Source of the DNA: Solirubrobacterales bacterium | Lineage (GTDB): Bacteria; Actinomycetota; Thermoleophilia; Solirubrobacterales; Solirubrobacteraceae | NCBI GenBank assembly: GCA_003151895.1 | Contig: PLYX01000250.1 | Coordinates: 458 to 8,257 of the forward strand | DNA: 7,800 nt | Direction of reading: 5' to 3' | Shown: positions 1-6,273 of the stretch, in pieces | How positions within the stretch are numbered: the first letter of the stretch is position 1 | Layout: each line of letters starts with the position of its first letter | Program-made: the position numbers and the translations under genes | Notes under the pieces: model-generated | Databases searched by the model: none | Seen by the model: the letters and a program-made list of their open reading frames with translations, nothing else | Told to the model about the DNA's origin: nothing

Positions 1-200
1 CCAAGAAAAAGCAGTCGCACAGCCGCACCGCGCTGCGCCGCGCCAATCACAAGATCGAGGCGCCCACGGTGAACGAGTGTCCGCGCTGTCACAGCCCGCG
101 CAGACCACACCGTGTGTGTCCCGTATGCGGGACGTATGCGGGTCGTGAGGTGGTGGCCTCCGAGGCGCACGGCCACGATCACGACCACGATCACGACTAG
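1..200 (+). CDS. rpmF: 50S ribosomal protein L32, 3' part, with His/Asp-rich tail
   Basis: This is the C-terminal 65 codons of bL32, a small zinc-ribbon protein of the large ribosomal subunit. The reading frame begins at base 3 and stops with TAG at 198-200; only a few N-terminal residues are missing. The start KKKQSHSRTALRRANHK matches the basic N-terminus of L32. The zinc ribbon is complete: Cys codons at 78, 87, 117 and 126 give CPRC and CPVC, and PHRVCPVCGTY and GREV follow the family pattern. After the normal end (around REVV) the protein continues with EAHGHDHDHDHD, which has five His in its last ten residues. That tail is not part of the usual L32 and could bind metal (inference). plsX starts 3 nt after the stop, the common rpmF-plsX arrangement, so the two are probably co-transcribed and translationally coupled. 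Confidence 0.95.
   Translation, partial: KKKQSHSRTALRRANHKIEAPTVNECPRCHSPRRPHRVCPVCGTYAGREVVASEAHGHDHDHDHD
174..197 (+). repeat. Two exact 12-bp tandem copies encoding HDHD HDHD
   Basis: The unit cacgatcacgac occurs twice without mismatch (174-185 and 186-197), immediately before the rpmF stop codon. It encodes the repeated His-Asp tail of L32. The identity at codon level, alternating gat and gac in the same order, suggests a recent duplication by slippage rather than independent selection of codons. Confidence 0.9.
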
Positions 201-203
201 CTC

Positions 204-1277
204 GTGAGCGGAGGGTCCGCTCGAGCAGAGGAAGTGGTCGTCGCAGTCGACGCCAACGGCGCCGACATGGGAGCCGGCGAGGTCGCCGCGGGCGCGAGGC
301 TGGCGGCGCAGCGGGGCGTGCGCGTGCTCCTTTTCGGCCCCGCCGAGGAGTTTGGGGACATGGGGTTGTGCGTGGAGGTCATAGATGCGCCGGTGTCGGT
401 GGCCAAGAGCCCGGATCCGGCGCGAGCGGTTCGCTCGACGCCGGAGGCCTCGATCGTGCAGGCCGCGAGGGCGGTGGGCGAAGGTCGCGCACAGGCGCTC
501 GTGTGCGCGGGCGGCACCGGAGCGGCGCTCGCGGCGGGGCTGTTCAACGTGAAGCGGGCGCGCGGCATCCACCGTCCCGCGCTTGCCCTGCCGATCCCTA
601 TTCCGGGATTCCCGCCCGCCCGTCCCGTGACGCTGCTCGATGTGGGCGCCAACGACCAGGCACGCGGCGAGCACCTCGTGCAGTTCGCGCTCATGGGCGC
701 CGCGTTCGCCGAAGCGGTGCTCGGCGTCGAGCATCCGCGCGTGGGGCTGCTCTCCAACGGCGAGGAGCGCGAGCGCGGCAGCGAGCCGGTGCTGGCGGCG
801 GGCGCAGCGCTGCGCGAGCGCGCGTCGGACGGCGGGCTGCGGTTCGTGGGCAACGTCGAGGGCGGCGACATCGTGGGAGGAGCAGCCGATGTGATCGTCA
901 CGGACGGGTTCACCGGCAACATCGCGCTCAAGCTGATGGAGGGTGTATCCCAGACGATGCTCGGCGCCGTCAGAGACGCGGCCGGCTCGTCGCTGCGCGG
1001 CAAGCTCGGCGGGATGCTGTTGCGCCCGTCGCTACGAGGGTTTCGCGATGAGATCGACCCCGAAGGGCAGGGTGGGGCGTACCTGTTGGGGTTGCGTCGC
1101 CTTGCGGTAATCCCGCACGGACGCTTCGGCAGGCGTGGCTTCGCGCAGGCGATCGTGCGCGCCGAGCGGGGCGCACGCGAGGATGTGGTGGGGGCCACGC
1201 ACGCGGCGCTGAGCGACGCGGGAGCGTTGAGGAGAGCCCCCGTGTCCGCCGATCCGGCTAGCCTGGCAGGCGAATGA
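204..1277 (+). CDS. plsX: Phosphate acyltransferase PlsX
   Basis: PlsX makes acyl-phosphate from acyl-ACP and phosphate. The product feeds PlsY for the first acylation of glycerol-3-phosphate, so PlsX links fatty-acid synthesis to phospholipid synthesis; it is a peripheral membrane enzyme. The 357-residue length is near the family norm. Family segments are clear: LLDVGAN (144-150), EHLVQFALMG, PRVGLLSNGEE, FVGNVEGGDI (G216-E219), VTDGFTGNIALK (T233-N239) and GGAYLLGL. Two usually conserved motifs deviate: DANGAD (16-21) where DAMGGD is normal, and AGGTGA (102-107) where AGNTGA is normal. The GTG at 204 is 3 nt past the rpmF stop and lacks a Shine-Dalgarno. An in-frame GTG at 234 would give MVVAVDANGAD, the canonical N-terminal length, so the true start may be 234. 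The TGA overlaps the acpP ATG (ATGA). Confidence 0.95.
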   Translation: MSGGSARAEEVVVAVDANGADMGAGEVAAGARLAAQRGVRVLLFGPAEEFGDMGLCVEVIDAPVSVAKSPDPARAVRSTPEASIVQAARAVGEGRAQALVCAGGTGAALAAGLFNVKRARGIHRPALALPIPIPGFPPARPVTLLDVGANDQARGEHLVQFALMGAAFAEAVLGVEHPRVGLLSNGEERERGSEPVLAAGAALRERASDGGLRFVGNVEGGDIVGGAADVIVTDGFTGNIALKLMEGVSQTMLGAVRDAAGSSLRGKLGGMLLRPSLRGFRDEIDPEGQGGAYLLGLRRLAVIPHGRFGRRGFAQAIVRAERGAREDVVGATHAALSDAGALRRAPVSADPASLAGE

Positions 1278-1522
1278 CCCGCGAGGAAGTGTTCGTCCTG
1301 ATACAGGCCCACCTGGCCGACGAGCTCGATGTGGAGCCTGCCCAGATCATGGAGGACACCCGCTTCAAGGAGGATCTCGAGGCCGACTCGCTGGACCTCT
1401 ATACGCTGGTGCAGGAGCTCGAGGACACCTACGGGGTGCGAATCTCAGACGAGCAGGCCGCGGAGATCCTCACGGTCGGCCAAGCCGTGGATTTCGTCGT
1501 GGCACACTCAAGCGATGCTTGA
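1274..1522 (+). CDS. acpP: Acyl carrier protein
   Basis: This is a small acidic carrier protein of type II fatty-acid synthesis. It carries acyl chains on a 4'-phosphopantetheine arm and supplies acyl-ACP to PlsX encoded just upstream. The 82-residue length is typical. The modification site is Ser39 in the motif LEADSLDLYTL, and the four-helix pattern continues with QELEDTYGVRISDEQAAEI. Helix II reads SLDLYTLVQELE; the Glu five residues after the Ser in E. coli ACP is Thr44 here, although other acidic residues remain. The ATG lies inside the plsX stop (ATGA, 4-nt overlap), so translation is probably coupled. There is only a weak AGG at 1268-1270 upstream. A specialised ACP is possible, but the position next to plsX favours the housekeeping protein. 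Confidence 0.93.
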   Translation: MTREEVFVLIQAHLADELDVEPAQIMEDTRFKEDLEADSLDLYTLVQELEDTYGVRISDEQAAEILTVGQAVDFVVAHSSDA

Positions 1523-2216
1523 GCAGGAAAGCGAGTGCGGGGTGACGCTGCTGACGTCGCTGCTCGACGAACTGCCGGAGGAGTTGGCACGGCAGGTGTT
1601 CACGCATGCATCCTGGACGGAACGGCGCAGCGACTCCTATGCACGGCTCGCGTTCCTCGGCGACAGCGTGCTCGCGCTGGCGGTCACCGCACACCTTTAC
1701 CCACGCTTGGAAGCCGAGCGTTTCGGGGCGGGGCGGCTCACCAAGATCCGCGCGCAGGCGGTATCGGGACGCTCGTGCCGCGCGGTGGCGGAACGCCTGC
1801 ATGTGGGAGAGCGCCTGCGTGCGGCCGCGCCGGAGAACGGGGAGGGCAGGCTGGTGAGCCTGCTCGGGACCGAGCGGGTGCTCGCCTCGGTGATCGAGGC
1901 GGTGATCGGAGCGTGCTATCTGCATGCCGGCTACGAGCGCACAGCAGAGGCTGTGGTGGAGGCGTTTGCGCCGGAGATGGAGGACGCGCTCGAGCATCCT
2001 CTCGACTTCAAGTCGGCGCTTCAGGAGCAGCTCGCAAGGCGCGGGGAGACGATCGCCTACGAGGTGACCGACGAGCACGGTCCGCCGCACGACCGCACGT
2101 TCGTGGTGGTGGCCCTGGTGGATGGCAGGCCACTCGGGAAAGGCCGTGGCCGCAGCAAGAAGCATGCCGAGCAGCAGGCGGCCAACGAGGCTCTAGAGAG
2201 CCTCGCGAAAGCATGA
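1515..2216 (+). CDS. rnc: Ribonuclease III with reduced set of active-site acids
   Basis: This is a double-stranded RNA endonuclease family protein involved in rRNA and mRNA processing. It has 233 residues, close to E. coli RNase III (226). The RNase III domain spans about 10-150 and the dsRNA-binding domain about 163-231. The latter looks intact: DFKSALQEQL, PPHDRTFVVVALVDG and GRSKKHAEQQAA. The signature motif reads YARLAFLGDSVL instead of NERLEFLGDSVL. By alignment with E. coli, E38 is Ala43, E41 is Ala46, E65 is probably Ala72 and D114 is Ser125. D45 (Asp50) and E117 (Glu128, in LASVIEAVIG) are kept. D45 and E117 are the positions most essential in the E. coli enzyme, so activity may persist with altered metal binding (inference). 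The ATG at 1515 lies inside acpP (8-nt overlap), has no clear Shine-Dalgarno and gives a family-length protein. A longer in-frame start at 1329 would run through acpP and is rejected. Confidence 0.9.
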   Translation: MLEQESECGVTLLTSLLDELPEELARQVFTHASWTERRSDSYARLAFLGDSVLALAVTAHLYPRLEAERFGAGRLTKIRAQAVSGRSCRAVAERLHVGERLRAAAPENGEGRLVSLLGTERVLASVIEAVIGACYLHAGYERTAEAVVEAFAPEMEDALEHPLDFKSALQEQLARRGETIAYEVTDEHGPPHDRTFVVVALVDGRPLGKGRGRSKKHAEQQAANEALESLAKA

Positions 2217-2378
2217 GCCGCATGGGCACGCATGGCGGCGCCGGGCGGCGTCCTCGGTCGCTCATGTGCAGAGCACACTTCGCTCCCTGCGTCCTTGCCC
2301 GGCTTGCCCTGCGTGCCGATGCGGAGCTGGTGGTATGAGCGACACTCGAGAGGGTCACGCGACTCGGGGGGTCGGCCG
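2217..2378 (+). other. 162-nt gap between rnc and smc, no convincing gene
   Basis: This is the longest non-coding interval in the window. The smc frame is open back to 2232, but the 49 extra residues resemble nothing in SMC. The ATG at 2335 opens only 17 codons. A 13-bp palindrome, TGTGCAGAGCACA (2265-2277), and two copies of CTTGCCC (2294-2300 and 2303-2309) stand out, but I see no well-spaced -35/-10 pair. A run of six G at 2366-2371, 7 nt before the smc ATG, is the likely ribosome-binding site. In many bacteria mutM/fpg lies at or near this place; no trace of it is visible here. Confidence 0.5.
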
Positions 2379-5264
2379 ATGCATCTGAAGTCGATCACGC
2401 TGAAGGGGTTCAAGTCGTTCCCCGACCGTACGAAACTGGACTTCGGCCCGGGGGTCAGCGTCGTGGTGGGGCCGAACGGGTCGGGCAAGTCCAACGTCAC
2501 CGACGCGCTGCTTTGGGCGATGGGGGAGCAGTCCCCGCTCGCGGTCAGGGGCCAGTCGATGCAGGACGTGATCTTCGGCGGTGGTCGCGGTGTTCAGGCG
2601 CGCAGCTCCGCCGAGGTGGAGCTCGTGCTCGACAACTCCGACGGCACTGTGGATCTGCCGCTTGCCGAGATTTCGATCGTGCGACGGCTCGACCGCTCGG
2701 GCGAGGGTGAGTACCGGCTGAACGGCGCACGCTGCCGGCTCGCGGATGTGATCGAGGTGCTCTCCGACACGGGCCTCGGCAAGGAGACCCACTCGGTCAT
2801 ATCCCAAGGGCGGGTGGAGGCGATCGTGACGTCCAAGCCTCGCGACAGGCGCCTGCTGATCGAGGAGGCGGCCGGGCTCGGCAAGCACCGCAAGCGGCGT
2901 CGGCGCGCGCAACTGAAGCTCGAGCGCACCCAGGAGAACCTCGACAGGGCGCTCGATGTGGAGCGCGAGGCGCGCACCCGCCTGCGGCCGCTCAAGCGCC
3001 AGGCCGAGGCAGCCGAGTTGCATGAGCGTCTCGAGCACCAGATGCTGCAGGCGCGCTGGGAGCTGGCCCGTGAGGCTGTCAGGGCCAGGCGCGAGGAGCT
3101 CGCCGAGGCCGAGGAAGGCGTGCAGGCGGCCAGGGCGGCGCGCGAGCAGATCGAGTCGCGCCTACGGGTCGTCGTCGAGCGGCGTGGGCAGGCGGAGAGC
3201 GCGCTGGCGGAGCGCACCGAACGCCACGACGCGCTCGCCAGACGGGCGTATGAGGCTCGCTCAGCCCGCGAGCGACTGCAGATACGCGGCGAGCAGGCGG
3301 CGGCCACCGCGGCGACCGTGTCCCAGCGGGCGGGTCGCATCGAGATCGAGCTGGGAGCGCTCGAGCATGCCTATCCAGACGGTGGCAGCGAACACGATCC
3401 GGCGGGCTCGGAGGAGGCGGCGAGCGGGGATCGCGTAGGGGCGCTCGAGACGGCGCTCGCAGAGATAGACCGCGAACACCAGCATGAGCTGGAGCGCGAG
3501 ATGGAGGGCCTGGAGGGCGAGCGCGAGCAGGCCATCGGGCAATTGGCGCAGATCGAGATCGAGCTCGCGGCGGCGCGCGAGAAGCGCAAGCGTGCCGAGG
3601 AGAGGCTTGAGGCCGCGCGTGCCGGGCGCATCTGGACCACAACCTGGAGCGAAGTGCGCACGGTGATCGTAGACGGCGTCGAGCACGTGCTGTCCCTGGG
3701 CGACAAGCGTCAGCGAGAGTTGGCGGTCGGCGAGCTGGCGGACCGGGCCGAGCGCCTTGTCCGGGGGGCGATCGAGCATGCATTCGGGGAGTTGAGCGGG
3801 TTCGAACAGGAGCGCGAGCAGACCGAGGAGACGGTGCGCGAGCACGAGCGCCGACTGGCCGAAACGGCTGAGGCTCAGCGCAAAGCGGCATGGTTGATCG
3901 AGCAGCGCCAAGCCGCGCCCGAGCAGGGCCCGCTCGCCGTGCGCCGCGCGGAGCTGCAGGGTGAGCTCGCCGCCGAGCGCAGGCAGGCCGAGCGCAGGCA
4001 GGCCGAACGAGCGGAGCGCGCCAGGCGGATCGAGCGTCTGCGAGCCCAGCACGTCGCCGACGTCGAGTTGGCTCCGCGCGCGGAGCGCCTGGCGACCGTG
4101 CTCGCGAGCGCGGGCGAAGCGGTGAGTGGACTGCACGCGCAGATCGAGGAGCTGCTCGGTCAAGACCGCGCGGCGGGCGAGCAGGTATCCGCGGAGTTGC
4201 GGGAATGCGCGCAGGAGGAGGCCGAGATCCAGGCGGCGCTCAGGGTCGAGGGCGAGGCCGTTACCGGCGCCGAGGTGGCTGCGCAACGCCTGCGCGACCA
4301 GGCGGCTGAGGCCGAGGAGGAGCTGCTAACAGTGTCAGAGCGCCTGGAGCTGCCGGCGCCGGGAATGGCGGCGCCGGAGCAGCGGGGATCCGAGCAGCCG
4401 GGGTCCGAGCGACCGGAGTCGGAGCGGTCGGTGGCGCAGGATGCGGTGGAGCCGCTCGGCGAGGAGCAGGAGCAGGCGCTCAGGGCTCGCCTGGAGCGGT
4501 TGGCCCGCCGGCGAGAGCAGCTCGGCCCGGTGAACCCGCTCGCCGGGCAGGAGTATGCGGAGGCGATCGCTCACGTCGAGGAGCTCGAGGAGCGGCGCAC
4601 CGACCTGGAGACCGCGCTGCGCGAGCTGAGAACGGTGATCCGCGAAACAGACCGTCAGATCCACGAGACGTTCAACGAGACCTTCGGCGCGGCGGCACGA
4701 AACTTCGAAGAGCTGGTGGGCGACGTGTTCCCGGGGGGTAGCGGACGGCTGAGGCTTGTCAAGGACGAGCAGACGACCCAACGCGCGGTGCTCGGCGGTC
4801 AGCCGGCGCCTGAGGAAGGCGGGGCGGTGGACGCGGAGGCGGCCGCGGAGCTCGAGGCCGACGCCGACGAGCAGGAGGACGAGGCCGAGGAGATGCTGGG
4901 GGTCGAGATCGAGATCACCCCAGCCGGCAAGTCGACCAAGCGGCTGTCACTGCTGTCCGGCGGGGAGAAGTCGATGACGGCGCTCGCGTTCATGTTCTCC
5001 GTGTTCCTGGCGCGCCCGTGCCCGTTCTACGTGCTCGACGAGGTCGAGGCGGCGCTCGACGACCTGAACCTCGACCGCTTCCTGACGCTGCTGCGCCGCT
5101 ACGCCGACCGGGCTCAGTTCATCGTGATCACACACCAGAAGCGCACGATGGAGGCCGCCGACTGGCTGTATGGCGTCTCGATGGCCGACAACGGCGTCTC
5201 CAAGGTGCTCTCCAGACGGCTCCCCAAGGAGGAGCCCACGCCACAGGTCGCTCCAGTGGCGTAG
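2379..5264 (+). CDS. smc: SMC chromosome-segregation ATPase, short form with atypical hinge
   Basis: SMC is an ABC-type ATPase that dimerises and, with ScpA/ScpB, organises and segregates chromosomes. The N-terminal head has MHLKSITLKGFKSF, Walker A GPNGSGKS (31-38, Lys37), QSPLAVRGQSMQDVIFGGG and the bacterial SMC segment ISQGRVEAIVTSKP...EEAAGLGKH. The C-terminal head has LGPVNPLA (715-722), signature LLSGGEKSMTA, Walker B VLDEVEAALDD (Asp887, Glu888) and FIVITHQKRTMEAAD. It has 961 residues, about 200 fewer than usual. The N-terminal coiled arm is short (about 165-414), and the centre (about 415-475) holds a small non-coil segment rather than a recognisable hinge. Low-complexity linkers lie at about 330-352 and 658-694, and an acidic insert at about 795-840. 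There is no CxxC zinc hook, so it is not Rad50. The start is fixed by the canonical N-terminus; an earlier in-frame start at 2232 adds unrelated residues. ftsY follows after 7 nt. Confidence 0.93.
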   Translation: MHLKSITLKGFKSFPDRTKLDFGPGVSVVVGPNGSGKSNVTDALLWAMGEQSPLAVRGQSMQDVIFGGGRGVQARSSAEVELVLDNSDGTVDLPLAEISIVRRLDRSGEGEYRLNGARCRLADVIEVLSDTGLGKETHSVISQGRVEAIVTSKPRDRRLLIEEAAGLGKHRKRRRRAQLKLERTQENLDRALDVEREARTRLRPLKRQAEAAELHERLEHQMLQARWELAREAVRARREELAEAEEGVQAARAAREQIESRLRVVVERRGQAESALAERTERHDALARRAYEARSARERLQIRGEQAAATAATVSQRAGRIEIELGALEHAYPDGGSEHDPAGSEEAASGDRVGALETALAEIDREHQHELEREMEGLEGEREQAIGQLAQIEIELAAAREKRKRAEERLEAARAGRIWTTTWSEVRTVIVDGVEHVLSLGDKRQRELAVGELADRAERLVRGAIEHAFGELSGFEQEREQTEETVREHERRLAETAEAQRKAAWLIEQRQAAPEQGPLAVRRAELQGELAAERRQAERRQAERAERARRIERLRAQHVADVELAPRAERLATVLASAGEAVSGLHAQIEELLGQDRAAGEQVSAELRECAQEEAEIQAALRVEGEAVTGAEVAAQRLRDQAAEAEEELLTVSERLELPAPGMAAPEQRGSEQPGSERPESERSVAQDAVEPLGEEQEQALRARLERLARRREQLGPVNPLAGQEYAEAIAHVEELEERRTDLETALRELRTVIRETDRQIHETFNETFGAAARNFEELVGDVFPGGSGRLRLVKDEQTTQRAVLGGQPAPEEGGAVDAEAAAELEADADEQEDEAEEMLGVEIEITPAGKSTKRLSLLSGGEKSMTALAFMFSVFLARPCPFYVLDEVEAALDDLNLDRFLTLLRRYADRAQFIVITHQKRTMEAADWLYGVSMADNGVSKVLSRRLPKEEPTPQVAPVA
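3972..4001 (+). repeat. Two exact 15-bp tandem copies inside the smc coiled coil
   Basis: The unit gccgagcgcaggcag occurs twice in a row (3972-3986 and 3987-4001), encoding AERRQ AERRQ, followed by a diverged third AER. A five-residue step breaks the heptad phase of the C-terminal arm, so this is probably a slippage duplication tolerated in the coiled coil. Confidence 0.85.
4377..4430 (+). repeat. Degenerate 15-bp repeat encoding EQRGS-type linker in smc
   Basis: Successive five-residue units EQRGS (4377-4391), EQPGS (4392-4406) and ERPES (4407-4421), plus a partial ERS, form a charged, Pro/Gly-containing, probably disordered linker (about residues 658-694 together with its flanks). It interrupts the C-terminal coiled-coil arm shortly before the head-proximal LGPVNPLA motif. 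Confidence 0.7.
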
Positions 5265-5271
5265 GTGAGCC

Positions 5272-6273
5272 GTGCCGCGCGACTGGGCCGATCTATTCAT
5301 CACGGACGAACCCGACGGCTCGGCCGGGGAGTCGCAGTCCGGGGAGGGCAAGGAGCGCCGCCGTGGGCTGCTGAGGCGCTTGCGGGAGAACCTGTCGAAG
5401 ACCAGGCAGGCACTCGGCTCAGAGATTCAGGCCACGCTGTTTTCAAAGCTCGACGAGCACACGTGGGAACGGCTCGAGGAGGCATTGATCATGGCCGACG
5501 TGGGCGCGAGCACGACCGCATCCGTCGTGGAGGCGCTCGAGACGGAGGCTACCGAGGGCGGGTTGACGAGCGGAGAGGCGCTCTCCGAGCGGCTGATCGA
5601 GCTGCTCGCGGACACCGCGCGCAACGAGAACGACCGCATCGACATCCGTGCCAAGCCGACCGTGATCCTCGTCGTGGGAGTGAACGGAACGGGTAAGACC
5701 ACGACGATCGGCAAGCTCGCGTGGCACCTGCGCAACGAGCTTGGAGTGAGCGTGCTGCTCGGCGCGGCGGACACCTTCCGAGCGGCAGCCACCGAGCAAC
5801 TCGAAGGCTGGGCGCAGCGGGCCGGCTGTGAGATCGTCACCGGGCCGGAGGGCTCAGACCCGGGATCGGTCGCCTTCGAGGCGGTGACGCAAGCGCGCAG
5901 CAAGGAGATCGACGTTGTGATCGTGGACACCGCCGGACGCCTGCACACCCAGGACGATCTGATGGGTGAGCTCGCAAAGGTGCGGCGGGTAATCGCAAGG
6001 CAGCTCGAGGGGGCGCCGCACGAGACGCTCTTGACGGTCGATGCGACGACCGGTCAGAACGGGTTGCGCCAGGCGCAGATGTTCGCCGACTCGGCGGGAG
6101 TGAGCGGAATCGTGCTCACGAAGCTCGACGGCACTGCGCGCGGCGGGATCGCGCTTGCGATCGCGCGCGAGCTGGGACTGCCCGTGAAGTTGGTCGGGAT
6201 CGGCGAGCAGCTCGAGGACCTGCGGCCGTTCGACCCGGACGATTTCGCGCGCGCCTTGATCGCTGAGCGATAA
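5272..6273 (+). CDS. ftsY: Signal recognition particle receptor FtsY
   Basis: FtsY is the SRP receptor GTPase. It binds the Ffh-ribosome complex at the membrane and hands the nascent chain to the translocon. The protein has 333 residues with almost no acidic A domain. A short acidic start (DLFITDEPDG) leads to a basic amphipathic stretch, ERRRGLLRRLRENLSKT, likely the membrane-targeting helix. The N domain follows (about 40-115), then the G domain: G1 GVNGTGKTTT (136-145), the family ADTFRAAATEQL motif (Asp167 onward), DTAGR (219-223), TKLDGTARGG (283-292) and GIGE (309-312), and then LRPFDPDDFARAL at the C-terminus. The GTG at 5272 is the first possible start, because an in-frame TGA lies at 5266-5268. 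An AGGTGA at 5263-5268, overlapping the smc stop, can serve as ribosome-binding site although its spacing is short. The smc-ftsY pairing is widespread. The partner gene ffh lies 1.4 kb downstream. Confidence 0.97.
   Translation: MPRDWADLFITDEPDGSAGESQSGEGKERRRGLLRRLRENLSKTRQALGSEIQATLFSKLDEHTWERLEEALIMADVGASTTASVVEALETEATEGGLTSGEALSERLIELLADTARNENDRIDIRAKPTVILVVGVNGTGKTTTIGKLAWHLRNELGVSVLLGAADTFRAAATEQLEGWAQRAGCEIVTGPEGSDPGSVAFEAVTQARSKEIDVVIVDTAGRLHTQDDLMGELAKVRRVIARQLEGAPHETLLTVDATTGQNGLRQAQMFADSAGVSGIVLTKLDGTARGGIALAIARELGLPVKLVGIGEQLEDLRPFDPDDFARALIAER

Noticed and set aside
197..1312. Long minus-strand open frame opposite plsX (371 codons)
   Set aside because: Its translation is Ser/Pro/Ala/Arg-rich low complexity, and it lies wholly opposite a gene with clear PlsX motifs. 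Long antisense frames are expected at this GC content.
1329..1514. Longer in-frame start for rnc
   Set aside because: The extra 62 residues would overlap acpP almost entirely and resemble nothing in RNase III. The ATG at 1515 gives the family length.
2295..2339. Sigma-70-type promoter in the rnc-smc gap (TTGCCC with TATGAG)
   Set aside because: The spacer from the nearer TTGCCC is 24 nt, well outside the normal 16-18, and the -10 match is poor.
2232..2378. N-terminal extension of SMC from an upstream in-frame start
   Set aside because: SMC proteins begin at or near M-x-L-K-S-I-x-L-x-G-F-K-S-F. The 49 upstream residues are unlike the family, and a G-run ribosome-binding site precedes the ATG at 2379.
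3261..4286. Long minus-strand open frame opposite smc (341 codons), and similar frames elsewhere
   Set aside because: It mirrors the repetitive coiled-coil codons of smc. The Leu/Arg/Ala-rich product has no recognisable domain, and there is no ribosome-binding site.
2379..5264. Reading the short SMC as Rad50 or SbcC
   Set aside because: No CxxC zinc hook is present in the centre, and the head motifs (GQSMQDVIFGGG, LLSGGEKSMTALAF, VLDEVEAALDD) are SMC-type. The smc-ftsY context agrees.
2379..5264. smc hinge loss due to a frameshift or assembly break
   Set aside because: The frame is continuous with uniform base composition, and coiled-coil sequence flanks the centre on both sides. No displaced hinge fragment is seen in other frames.
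5265..5696. Alternative frame starting at GTG 5265 over the ftsY start
   Set aside because: The product is Arg/Gly-rich with no domain, and ftsY in the other frame has all SRP GTPase motifs.
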